Positions 1 to 6,846 of a stretch of DNA of 9,881 nt are shown here, piece by piece. This stretch comes from an uncultured Collinsella sp. (lineage in GTDB: Bacteria > Actinomycetota > Coriobacteriia > Coriobacteriales > Coriobacteriaceae). The position numbers and the translations under genes are program-made. The notes below the pieces were generated by a model that made no database searches, was not told the DNA's origin, and worked only from the letters and a program-made list of their open reading frames with translations. The DNA lies in assembly GCA_900551305.1 (NCBI GenBank), contig URVK01000042.1, positions 1 through 9,881 of the forward strand. Direction: 5' to 3'. Each line of letters opens with the position of its first letter. The stretch's first letter is position 1.

Positions 1-149
1 CCGGCGGCCTCGATAAAGCGACCGTACATGCTGCCGATATTGAACAGCGCGCTCGAGATCTGATAATCGAAGAAACTGCCCGCGCCCAGACAAAGACACA
101 GGGCAACCGCGATAATGGCGACATCTTTCTTATAGATGTATCCGAACAT
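1..149 (-). CDS. Membrane protein N-terminus (partial), possibly PAP2-family phosphatase
   Basis: The start is an ATG at 149-147 (minus strand), preceded by an AAAGGAAAG ribosome binding site about five bases upstream. The frame stays open to the window edge, giving 49 complete codons. The peptide begins MFGYIYKKDV, followed by a hydrophobic stretch at about residues 10-24 (AIIAVALCLCLGAGS), then FFDYQISSALFN and GSMYGRFIEAAG. A first membrane helix followed by a D-x-x-I-S-x-x-L-[FY]-N pattern and an E-A-x-G segment resembles the N-termini of PAP2-type phosphatases, which act on lipid phosphates at the membrane. The catalytic motifs would lie beyond the window, so the family call is a guess; that it is a membrane-protein gene is better supported. 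It lies 211 bp downstream of mfd on the same strand, behind a structured gap, so it probably has its own promoter. Confidence 0.6.
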   Translation of the reverse strand, partial: MFGYIYKKDVAIIAVALCLCLGAGSFFDYQISSALFNIGSMYGRFIEAA

Positions 150-191
150 GCTTTCCTTTCGATCGGGCGAAGGGTCGACCCGCAACGTGGT

Positions 192-213
192 GGGGCAAAG
201 ATAGCTTTGTCCC
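192..213. repeat. 9-bp hairpin / operator-like dyad
   Basis: GGGGCAAAG at 192-200 and CTTTGTCCC at 205-213 are complementary across a four-base loop (atag). The single imperfect pair is G-U if the plus strand is transcribed and A-C if the minus strand is. No T-run follows on either strand, so it does not look like a terminator. It lies about 43 bp upstream of the membrane-protein start at 149 and could be an operator or 5' leader hairpin for that gene. Confidence 0.45.
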
Positions 214-248
214 ATAAATACCCTTACAGGTTGAGCATAAGTGAGCGA

Positions 249-346
249 AAACGTTCCATTTGTGGCAAGGTGGCCCGAAGGAGGAGGGAAGCGTACTTGC
301 GTACGCGACCGACGAGTGAGGGTCAGATTGCCCAAATGGAGCGTTT
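249..346. repeat. 98-bp long inverted repeat with internal hairpins (structured element)
   Basis: The outer arms are 249-268 and 328-346. They pair over 19 positions with one bulged base (263) and one G-U pair when read as plus-strand RNA; read as minus-strand RNA the G-U becomes an A-C mismatch. Inside the arms lie three further dyads: CCC/GGG (274-276/286-288), GCGTAC-ttgc-GTACGC (291-306, perfect) and GACC/GGTC (307-310/321-324). Together they make a closed multibranch shape between the mfd stop (361) and the start of the next gene (149). Possible roles are a large mfd transcription terminator (on the minus strand the outer stem ends in CGTTTTC), a structured ncRNA, or a palindromic mobile repeat. 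The sequence shows the structure, not which role is right. Confidence 0.6.
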
Positions 347-360
347 GCAGCGTCGACCCG

Positions 361-3300
361 TTAGTCGTCGTCGCTGGCACCCAGCTGTTGCAGCAGCATG
401 AGTGCCGCGGCCACGGGGCCGGTGCCGTCGTTGGCGTCGAGACCGCGACCCAGGCCGCTGCCCGCACCGGCGCCTGCCTTGTAGGGTACCGACAGTTTGC
501 GGCTCTTGGGGAAGTTCACCGCGCCATAGCGGGTCTTAAGCTCAAAGGCCACCTTCTTGGGCACGTCAACGCCCAAAAACGTGATGCGGCCGCCGCTGAG
601 CGTGACGCTCTCGAGCCCCAAGCGCTCGCCGCGGATGCGGATGCGCGCGCGGTTGAACAGGTTGAGCCCCGCCAGCGGCAGCTCACCGTGCGCGGCCTCG
701 GTCTCTTCCTGCACCTCGTCGATGCTCTCCAGGTCCTCGGCCGCCGCGAGCTTACGGTACACGAGCACGCGCTGGTCCACCGCCGGCAGGTACTCCTCGG
801 ACAAGAAGTAATCGGCAGGCAGGTTAATACCCACGCTCGCCGCCTCCACGCCGGCGTCGTCATCGCCGCGCGCCTCGGCCACCGCCTGGCCCAGCATTTG
901 CGTAAACAGGTCAAAGCCCACGCTCGACAGGTTGCCGTGCTGTTCGGCGCCCATAAGCGAGCCGGCGCCGCGAATCTCCAGGTCGCGCATGGCGATGCGC
1001 ATGCCGCTGCCCAGGTCCTGGAACTCGGAAAGTGCGGTCAGGCGCGCCGTGGCCTCCTCGGTGAGCGGCAGCTCGCCCGGGAACATAAAGTACGCGTAGG
1101 CCTGCGTGGCAGAGCGGCCCACACGGCCCTTGAGCTGGTAGAGCTGTGCCAGACCCAGGCGCTGCGAGTCCTCGATGATGAGCGTGTTGGCCGTTGCGTT
1201 GTCGATGCCGCTCTCCACGATGGTCGTGGCGATGAGCACATCGATCTTTTTGGTCGCAAACTCGATCATCACGTCCTCGACCTCGCGCGGGCTCATCTTG
1301 CCGTGCGCCACGCCCACGCGCGCCTCGGGCGCGGCCTCGTGCACGCGCGCCACGGCGTCGTCGATGGTCTTGACGCGGTTGGACACGTAATACACCTGAC
1401 CGCCGCGGCCCACCTCCAGGCGAATCGCCGCGCTCACCACATCGGGGTCGTACTCCCCCACGTGCACGATCACGGGACGACGCCCGGTCGGCGGCGTCGT
1501 GATCAGGCTCATGTCGCGCACGCCGCTCGTGGCCATCTGCATGGTTCGCGGAATGGGCGTTGCCGAAAGCGTGAGCACGTCGATCTGCTCGCGCAGGTTC
1601 TTGAGTTGCTCCTTGTGCTGCACGCCAAAGCGCTGCTCTTCGTCGATGATCACCAGGCCCAGGTTCTTGGGGTTCACATCGGCCGAAAGCAGACGATGCG
1701 TGCCGATGAGCACATCGATCGTGCCCTCGGCAAACGCCTTGAGCGCGCGCTTTTGCTGCGCCGGCGTGCGGAAGCGGCTGAGCACCTCGACCTCAAGGCC
1801 AAACGGGGCAAAGCGCTCAAAGAATGTCTCGTAGTGCTGCTGGGCCAGAATGGTCGTGGGGCAGAGCACCATGACCTGGCGGCCGGAGTCGACGCACTTA
1901 AACGCCGCGCGCAGGGCGACCTCGGTCTTGCCAAAGCCCACGTCGCCGCACAGCAGGCGGTCCATGGGCTTGGGCGCCTCCATGTCGGCCTTAATGTCGG
2001 CGATGGCCTCCAGCTGGTCGCGCGTCTCGTCGTAAGGAAAGCTCTCCTCCATCTCGATCTGCTCGGGCGTATCGGGCGGGCAGGCGATACCGGTAATCGA
2101 CGAGCGGCGCGTATACAGGTCGACCAGGTCAAACGCCAGCTTTTTGGCGTTTTTGCGCGCCTTGTTGGTGGCGCGCGTCCAGTCGGCGGTGTTGAGCCTG
2201 GTCAGGCGCGGCTTGTCGCCGTCGGGACCGACGTATCTCGTGATACGGTCGACCTGCTCGAGCGGCACGTAGAGCTTGTCGCCGTCGGCATATTCCAGCA
2301 AAAAGTAGTCGCGCTCCTTGCCACCCACTTCCTGGCGCGCGATCTCGCTAAAGAGCGCGATGCCGTGGGTGGCGTGCACCACGTAGTCGCCCGGCTTAAA
2401 CGGGAACGTGATCTGCGTAATGTCCACCTTGCGGTTGGCGTCCATGCGGGCGTTGAGGTCGGCGATCGAGAACACGGCCAGGTTGGCATCGGGCACCACT
2501 ACGCCCTGCGGCAAGGCGGCATCGACAAAGGTCACACGTCCGCGCGAAATAGTGGGCACGGCGGCGCCGGCGGCAGCCTGGTCGGCACCCGCCTCGAGCG
2601 AGCGGGCGTTGAGCGCGTCGGCCTTACGCTCGCGAATGGAAGCATGGGCCTCCTGGCGTGCGGCACGGTCGGCGGAATCCGCCGCTGCCACGCGTACGCG
2701 CTCGCCAATGACGCCGGCATTTTCGGGCGCGGCCGTCAGCGACTCCTCAAAGGTAATGCCCTCGTCGCCAAAGGTGAGCTCCATCGACTCGCGCGCACCG
2801 CGATCGGGGATGGCAAACACGCAGGCATAGCGCTTGCCCACGACTTCCTGAATGCGCGTCATAAAACGGTTGTCCGAGCCCGCGATGGCCGGCTGCTCAA
2901 TCTTAAGCTCTGCCGTAACCGCACCGCCCGCGCGAATCAGGCTCACATAGTTCAGGCGCTGCTGGGCACCAAAATCGAGCTGCTGGGCACGTACATACAG
3001 GCCATCCAGTCGGTCAATCCCCGCCTCGCCGGCACGGGCCTCGATATCCTCGTAGGCACGCAGGCAGTCGTCGAACAGCGAGCGCGGCTCGGACAGCACC
3101 CCCCGTGCCTTGCCGCTCACATGCGACAGCGGGCTCACGGTCTGGCCGTACATCACCGGCAAAAAGCGGTCGAGCTCAGGCGTGACGATGCGCGCATCCA
3201 CCATCTCGAGCAGCGCCGCCAACTTGCTGTCGTCCTGGCTGGCGCGGTAGAGCGCCACATGCATGTTGTGGACGGCCTCGTCGGTAAGCGCCAGCTCGCG

Positions 3301-3978
3301 ACAGGGGAAGATCTCGATGCTATCCTCGTTGCCGATGGTCTGCCCCGTGGAGCTCACCATGCGGCGGATGCGATCGATCTCGTCGCCAAAAAACTCGATG
3401 CGCACGGGCGCCTTTTCCTGCGCGGGGAACACCTCTACGGTGTCGCCGTGCACGCGGAACAGGCCGGGCGCGTCGGCGGCGCCGGCATTGGTGTAGCCCA
3501 TGCCCACTAGGCGCTGCGACACCTCATCAAAAGGAATCTCCTCGCCCACCGCAAAGGTCGTGGACTCCCAATAGCGGCTCTCGACCGGCGGCACGCAGCG
3601 CAGCAGCGCGCGGGCCGAGGCAACCATGATACAGTTGTCCCCGCGCACGATGCGCCCCAGAGCCTCGCAGCGCTGCGCCACCACGGCGTCGTCGGGCGCC
3701 TGCTCGCGCCACGGATAGTCCTTGCGCTCGGGAAAACGGCACACGTGCGCCAGGCCCACATAGGCGGCAAGACTGCGCGCGGCGCGATCGGCCGCATCCT
3801 CGCCACTCACAATGTAGACCGTCGGGCGCGGACGGCGCGCAAACTGGGCGGCCGCCATAAGCGTGCGGCCCGACTGCGACACGGCCAGCGTCACGTCCTC
3901 GCCGGCATCGAGTCCGGCCTCGACGGTCTGCAGCGCCTCGGCAGTGTAGAGCTGCGCGGCTATACGGTGAATGAGCAT
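361..3978 (-). CDS. mfd: Transcription-repair coupling factor Mfd
   Basis: Mfd is a DNA translocase that removes RNA polymerase stalled at lesions and recruits UvrA to start nucleotide excision repair on the transcribed strand. The 1205-residue protein is of normal family length and starts with MLIHRIAAQL. The N-terminal part is the UvrB-like region with a degenerate P-loop (VSQSGRTLM). An RNA-polymerase-interacting CarD-like domain follows at about residues 520-585 (FKPGDYVVHATHG to DRITRYVG). The motor carries Walker A GDVGFGKTE (about 677), the DEEQ box (about 776), SATPIPRT (about 804) and QLYQLKGRVGRS (about 943). A C-terminal TRCF domain precedes the TAA stop at 363-361. I chose the ATG at 3978 because GGAGGA lies seven to eight bases upstream; the in-frame TTG at 4005 has no such site. 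nth is 157 bp upstream. A strong hairpin lies between them, very close to the ribosome binding site. No truncation or missing motif seen. Confidence 0.98.
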   Translation of the reverse strand: MLIHRIAAQLYTAEALQTVEAGLDAGEDVTLAVSQSGRTLMAAAQFARRPRPTVYIVSGEDAADRAARSLAAYVGLAHVCRFPERKDYPWREQAPDDAVVAQRCEALGRIVRGDNCIMVASARALLRCVPPVESRYWESTTFAVGEEIPFDEVSQRLVGMGYTNAGAADAPGLFRVHGDTVEVFPAQEKAPVRIEFFGDEIDRIRRMVSSTGQTIGNEDSIEIFPCRELALTDEAVHNMHVALYRASQDDSKLAALLEMVDARIVTPELDRFLPVMYGQTVSPLSHVSGKARGVLSEPRSLFDDCLRAYEDIEARAGEAGIDRLDGLYVRAQQLDFGAQQRLNYVSLIRAGGAVTAELKIEQPAIAGSDNRFMTRIQEVVGKRYACVFAIPDRGARESMELTFGDEGITFEESLTAAPENAGVIGERVRVAAADSADRAARQEAHASIRERKADALNARSLEAGADQAAAGAAVPTISRGRVTFVDAALPQGVVVPDANLAVFSIADLNARMDANRKVDITQITFPFKPGDYVVHATHGIALFSEIARQEVGGKERDYFLLEYADGDKLYVPLEQVDRITRYVGPDGDKPRLTRLNTADWTRATNKARKNAKKLAFDLVDLYTRRSSITGIACPPDTPEQIEMEESFPYDETRDQLEAIADIKADMEAPKPMDRLLCGDVGFGKTEVALRAAFKCVDSGRQVMVLCPTTILAQQHYETFFERFAPFGLEVEVLSRFRTPAQQKRALKAFAEGTIDVLIGTHRLLSADVNPKNLGLVIIDEEQRFGVQHKEQLKNLREQIDVLTLSATPIPRTMQMATSGVRDMSLITTPPTGRRPVIVHVGEYDPDVVSAAIRLEVGRGGQVYYVSNRVKTIDDAVARVHEAAPEARVGVAHGKMSPREVEDVMIEFATKKIDVLIATTIVESGIDNATANTLIIEDSQRLGLAQLYQLKGRVGRSATQAYAYFMFPGELPLTEEATARLTALSEFQDLGSGMRIAMRDLEIRGAGSLMGAEQHGNLSSVGFDLFTQMLGQAVAEARGDDDAGVEAASVGINLPADYFLSEEYLPAVDQRVLVYRKLAAAEDLESIDEVQEETEAAHGELPLAGLNLFNRARIRIRGERLGLESVTLSGGRITFLGVDVPKKVAFELKTRYGAVNFPKSRKLSVPYKAGAGAGSGLGRGLDANDGTGPVAAALMLLQQLGASDDD

Positions 3979-4003
3979 GCTGTTCCTCCGGCATCGCAAC
4001 GCC

Positions 4004-4031
4004 AAAAGCCCGCCGGGGCAAGCTCGGCGGG
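4004..4031 (-). terminator. Hairpin with T-run in the mfd leader (terminator or attenuator)
   Basis: On the minus strand CCCGCCG (4031-4025), a nine-base loop and CGGCGGG (4015-4009) are followed at once by C and TTTT (4007-4004), the layout of an intrinsic terminator. It ends only 25 bases before the mfd start codon at 3978, leaving no room for a promoter between hairpin and gene. A transcript reaching mfd must therefore pass through it, which fits partial termination of nth transcripts or attenuation in an mfd leader. Confidence 0.7.
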
Positions 4032-4105
4032 TCGTACGTCAAATACATTGTCTGTCATGGTAGCGCATGGAGAGGACTCCGGCTCAAGGGCAAACCCAGC
4101 CCCGC

Positions 4106-4130
4106 AAAAAACGCCAGACGAAGATGCGTT
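4106..4130 (-). terminator. Weak possible nth terminator
   Basis: Six bases after the nth stop codon (4138-4136) the minus strand reads AACGC (4130-4126), an 11-base loop, GCGTT (4114-4110) and a continuing T-run to 4106. The stem is only five base pairs, so termination here would be inefficient; the T-run and the position straight behind nth are the reasons for listing it. Confidence 0.35.
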
Positions 4131-4135
4131 CCGCC

Positions 4136-4801
4136 CTATCCCGCTACGCGCACGCTGGGGCACAAATCTGCCAGCGGACACTCGTCACATTTGGGTTTGC
4201 GGGCGTCGCAGATCTCGCGACCGAAGGTGATCCACTGATGGTTAACCGACTCCCAATACTCGTGCGGCAAAATCTTGAGCAAATCCTGCTCGGTCTTGAG
4301 CGGCTCCTTTGCATGCGTCTTGGGACTCAGCATCAGGCGGTGCGCAATCCGGTTGACGTGCGTGTCCACCGCAATGCCTTCCACGATGCCATACCCCACG
4401 TTGAGCACGATGTTCGCCGTCTTGCGTCCCACGCCCGGCAGCTTCACGAGTTCCTTCATGTCGGCCGGTACCTCGCCGCCATAGTCGGCGACAATCATCT
4501 GCGCAGCCTCGACGGCATGCTTGGCTTTGCTCTTGTAGAAGCCGAGTGACTTGATGGTGCCTGCCACGTCAGCCACGCTCGCCCCGGCCATGGCCTCGGG
4601 CGTGGGCCACTGGGCAAACAGCTTCGGCGTCACCTTGTTGACCTGCGCATCGGTCGTTTGCGCCGAGAGCAGCACCGCGATCAGCAGGCGGAAGGGATTC
4701 TCGTGATCCAGAAAACACTCGACCGGGCCATAGCGACGGTTGAGGCGCTCGCACACCTCAACGGCGCGCTCGCGTTTGGCGGCATTGGTCTCGCGTGGCA
4801 T
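4136..4801 (-). CDS. nth: Endonuclease III (DNA glycosylase / AP lyase)
   Basis: Nth removes oxidised pyrimidines from DNA and cleaves the resulting abasic site, starting base excision repair. The 221-residue protein starts MPRETNAAKR and has the full family layout: helix-hairpin-helix LPGVGRKTANIVL at 121-133 with the catalytic lysine K127, the catalytic aspartate D146 in AVDTHVNRIAHR, and a C-terminal iron-sulfur cluster with cysteines 198, 205, 208 and 214 (C-x6-C-x2-C-x5-C spacing). The ATG at 4801 is preferred because GAGGAG sits five bases upstream; an in-frame GTG at 4825 would add eight residues without a better site. It ends in TAG at 4138-4136. It follows the ABC exporter after 63 bp and precedes mfd, so two DNA-repair genes are adjacent and may be partly co-transcribed. 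Nothing unusual in length or motifs. Confidence 0.97.
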   Translation of the reverse strand: MPRETNAAKRERAVEVCERLNRRYGPVECFLDHENPFRLLIAVLLSAQTTDAQVNKVTPKLFAQWPTPEAMAGASVADVAGTIKSLGFYKSKAKHAVEAAQMIVADYGGEVPADMKELVKLPGVGRKTANIVLNVGYGIVEGIAVDTHVNRIAHRLMLSPKTHAKEPLKTEQDLLKILPHEYWESVNHQWITFGREICDARKPKCDECPLADLCPSVRVAG

Positions 4802-4835
4802 AACGACTCCTCGGCTCAACGGCACAATAAACTTA

Positions 4836-4852
4836 TGGGCACAATTGTCCCA
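4836..4852. promoter_or_regulatory. 17-bp near-perfect palindrome upstream of nth
   Basis: TGGG-c-ACAATTGT-CCCA is a palindrome with one extra base in the left half. It fills part of the 63-bp gap between the ABC-exporter stop (4865) and the nth start (4801). There is no loop and no T-run, so a protein-binding operator is more likely than a terminator. No convincing -35/-10 pair was found next to it, so its role is a guess. Confidence 0.35.
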
Positions 4853-4864
4853 CGTCCGAGACGC

Positions 4865-6328
4865 TTACGCCTCCAAGAATGCGCCGGTCTGACGGCCCCA
4901 CAGGCTCGCATACTCGCCACCCGCCTCGACGAGCTGCGCATGCGTGCCGTCCTCGACGATTTCGCCATCGGCCAGCACCACAATGCGGTCGAGCGCCGCC
5001 ACGGTGGACAGGCGGTGCGCCACCACAATGGAGGTACGTCCACGCATCAGGTTTTCGAGCGCCTCCTGCACCAGCGCCTCGGACTCGCTGTCGAGGGCAG
5101 AGGTCGCCTCGTCGAGCACCAGAATCGGCGCGTCGGTTAGGATGGCGCGGGCGATAGCCACGCGCTGACGCTGGCCACCCGAGAGCTTGACGCCGCGCTC
5201 GCCCACCATGGTGTCAAAGCCACGGGGCAAGCGGTCGATAAACTCCAGGGCGTTGGCCAGGCGCGCGGCCTCGCGAATCTGCTCATCAGTGGCGTCGGGG
5301 CGGCCGTAGGCAATATTCTCTCGAATGGAGCGGTGGAACAGCAGCGCCTCCTGCGGCACGTAGGCAACCTGGCGGCGCAGGCTCTGCTGCGTGCAGCGCG
5401 AGACGTCTTGGCCGTCCACGAGCACGCAGCCGCCCTGAACATCGTCCAGGCGCAGCAGCAGCTTGGTGAGCGTCGTCTTACCCGAGCCCGATTTGCCCAC
5501 CAGGCCCACGCGTTGGCCCACCGCCACATGAAGTGTCAGGTTATCGAACACGCTCTCGCCCGCCGCAGCGTCACGGTACGCAAAGCTCAGCTGCTCAAAA
5601 TCAATCGCGCCCTCGGTCACTTTGAGCTCAGGGGCGTCCGGGTCATCTGCCACCAAACGTGGCTCGTCCAGCACGCGCGTCATCTCAGCCGCATCGCCGA
5701 GCGCGCGGTTGATGCGCTGCATCATGGAACTCACGTAGTTCAGGCGCATGGTGAGGTTATAGGTGTAGGTAAAGATCATGACGAGCGAGCCGGCCGAGAT
5801 GCCAAACCACGCGTTGCCGCCCGCCACGAACACACTCACCACGGCCATGGTGATGACGATAAGGCCCGATGTCGTAAAGTTGCGCTGCATCATGGCGTGC
5901 ATCGAGACCGTCTCGGCGTCGCGCGCGGCACGATCGGCGGCGTCGAACAGATCGCGTTCAAAGTCCTCGCGCCCGCAGGTCTTGACGGCCAAGATGTTCG
6001 TGACCGCGTCGGACAGCACGCCCGACAGTTTGTTCTGCGCGGCGGACGTCGCGGCCGAAAGCGGCATGATGCGCTTGTACATAAGCCAGACAAACGCGAT
6101 GTAGACGACCATGATGCCCACCAGGATCACGGTAAACGTCGGCACCACCGGGGCGAGTGCGGCCACGGTGCAGATGACCGAGGTGATGGTGGGGATGAGC
6201 GAATACACCGTCACGTCCACCAGCCCCGTATAGCCGCTCATAAAACGACTCGTCTGACTCACGAGCGATCCGCCAAAGCGGCTGGGTTTGAGAGTCATGG
6301 AGTGGTTGGGGGGAGTTCTCGTCGCCAA
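4865..6328 (-). CDS. ABC exporter half-transporter, C-terminal part (rest of membrane domain plus ATPase)
   Basis: This frame holds most of a type I ABC exporter (the MsbA/LmrA-like architecture), which couples ATP hydrolysis to export; the substrate cannot be told. Numbered from the TTG at 6328: membrane segments at about 38-85 (two) and 152-195 (two); ATPase domain with Walker A GKSGSGKT 278-285, Q-loop Q326, signature LSGGQ 382-386, Walker B ILVLDE 402-407 with catalytic E407, and switch H438. All catalytic residues are intact; the stop is TAA at 4867-4865. The frame has no ribosome binding site at its TTG or at the ATG at 6298, and lacks the first two membrane helices. Those are encoded just upstream in another frame (6719 onward). 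The two parts are one gene split by a 52-bp imperfect tandem duplication; removing exactly 52 bp gives a continuous 600-residue protein, the usual family length. Confidence 0.93.
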   Translation of the reverse strand: MATRTPPNHSMTLKPSRFGGSLVSQTSRFMSGYTGLVDVTVYSLIPTITSVICTVAALAPVVPTFTVILVGIMVVYIAFVWLMYKRIMPLSAATSAAQNKLSGVLSDAVTNILAVKTCGREDFERDLFDAADRAARDAETVSMHAMMQRNFTTSGLIVITMAVVSVFVAGGNAWFGISAGSLVMIFTYTYNLTMRLNYVSSMMQRINRALGDAAEMTRVLDEPRLVADDPDAPELKVTEGAIDFEQLSFAYRDAAAGESVFDNLTLHVAVGQRVGLVGKSGSGKTTLTKLLLRLDDVQGGCVLVDGQDVSRCTQQSLRRQVAYVPQEALLFHRSIRENIAYGRPDATDEQIREAARLANALEFIDRLPRGFDTMVGERGVKLSGGQRQRVAIARAILTDAPILVLDEATSALDSESEALVQEALENLMRGRTSIVVAHRLSTVAALDRIVVLADGEIVEDGTHAQLVEAGGEYASLWGRQTGAFLEA

Positions 6329-6719
6329 AGCGGCTGGTATGGAATGTCATGGATTGGTTGGAGAGCGTGTCGAAGCATAGGCGCGCCAGGTGATAGTTGC
6401 CCGCGATCTCGAGCTTGTAGACGGTGTAGTCCTGCAACTTGGAGAGGATCTGACCCACCAGGTTAACGAGTACGAGCGCCAGGATATAGGGGCCGAAGAC
6501 CTCAAACACCTGGTCACCCGCCACGGGACCGGCTTGAACGCGGTCGACAATGAGGGCCATCACATAGGTATTGGCAAACGTCAGCAAAAAGATGTAGCCC
6601 GCCGACGAGAACACCGAGAGAAAGACAATCAGCGGCTGCGTGCGCGTGACATCCCAAAAACGCTGCAGCGTGCGGCGCACGGTTGAGCGTTTGAGCGGGC
6701 TGGTGCTTCTCTGAGACAT
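5958..6719 (-). CDS. ABC exporter half-transporter, N-terminal part (frameshifted)
   Basis: The ATG at 6719 has AAAGGGAG a few bases upstream and is preferred over the ATG at 6755, which has no such site. Residues 1-132 are the normal start of a type I ABC exporter: a basic N-terminus (MSQRSTSPLKRSTVRRTLQR), a membrane helix at about 28-58, a second at about 73-95, then SMTFHTSRFG at 123-132, the conserved region after helix 2. From residue 133 (DENSPQ) the frame leaves the family pattern and runs as out-of-frame sequence rich in His, Arg and Gly to a stop at 5958, so the real gene content ends near 6323. The continuation is the frame at 4865-6328. Unless ribosomes or polymerase slip near the duplication, this makes a useless fragment and the gene is a pseudogene. 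A homopolymer sequencing error or an assembly join is the main alternative. Confidence 0.8.
   Translation of the reverse strand: MSQRSTSPLKRSTVRRTLQRFWDVTRTQPLIVFLSVFSSAGYIFLLTFANTYVMALIVDRVQAGPVAGDQVFEVFGPYILALVLVNLVGQILSKLQDYTVYKLEIAGNYHLARLCFDTLSNQSMTFHTSRFGDENSPQPLHDSQTQPLWRIARESDESFYERLYGAGGRDGVFAHPHHHLGHLHRGRTRPGGADVYRDPGGHHGRLHRVCLAYVQAHHAAFGRDVRRAEQTVGRAVRRGHEHLGRQDLRARGL
6271..6361. repeat. Imperfect 52-bp tandem duplication inside the ABC exporter gene
   Basis: Bases 6271-6309 and 6323-6361 match at 33 of 39 positions with an offset of 52. Both copies encode the same motif in their own frame: NQSMTFHTSRFG from the upstream copy and NHSMTLKPSRFG from the downstream copy. As 52 is not a multiple of three, the duplication moves the reading frame by one. 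A run of six G (6308-6313; C on the coding strand) lies inside it. With five C the insertion would be 51 bp and in frame, adding 17 residues. Confidence 0.85.
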
Positions 6720-6765
6720 GGGCTCCCTTTCGCGTCTGATAGGGCGAAACGCCATTGTTGCACAT

Positions 6766-6779
6766 TGAAGCGCACTTCA
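6766..6779. promoter_or_regulatory. 14-bp dyad upstream of the ABC exporter gene
   Basis: TGAAG-cgca-CTTCA is a perfect five-base dyad around a four-base centre, about 47 bp upstream of the exporter start at 6719. It sits in the short gap after the rmuC terminator, where the exporter promoter should be. On the minus strand a TTGCCT lies just upstream of it as a weak -35 candidate, but no good -10 follows. Confidence 0.3.
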
Positions 6780-6794
6780 GGCAAGCGCGATGCG

Positions 6795-6831
6795 AAAAGC
6801 AGCGGGGCACCCGCGTTTGTGCCGGCGCCCC
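6795..6831 (-). terminator. rmuC intrinsic terminator
   Basis: On the minus strand GGGGCGCC (6831-6824) pairs with GGTGCCCC (6811-6804) over eight positions, one of them G-U, around a 12-base loop. TTTT follows at 6798-6795 after GCTGC. It begins 15 bp behind the rmuC stop, so it separates rmuC from the ABC exporter gene. Confidence 0.65.
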
Positions 6832-6846
6832 ACCGTCTTGTTGCAA

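Noticed and set aside
241..3510. A 1089-codon open frame on the plus strand opposite mfd
   Set aside because: It is antisense to mfd, whose protein shows all family motifs. High-GC codon use leaves the opposite frame open. The predicted peptide is rich in His, Arg, Ala, Val and Leu without any domain pattern.
5333..6466. A 377-codon plus-strand frame opposite the ABC exporter
   Set aside because: Antisense to the ATPase and membrane domains; His/Arg/Ala-rich with no domain pattern.
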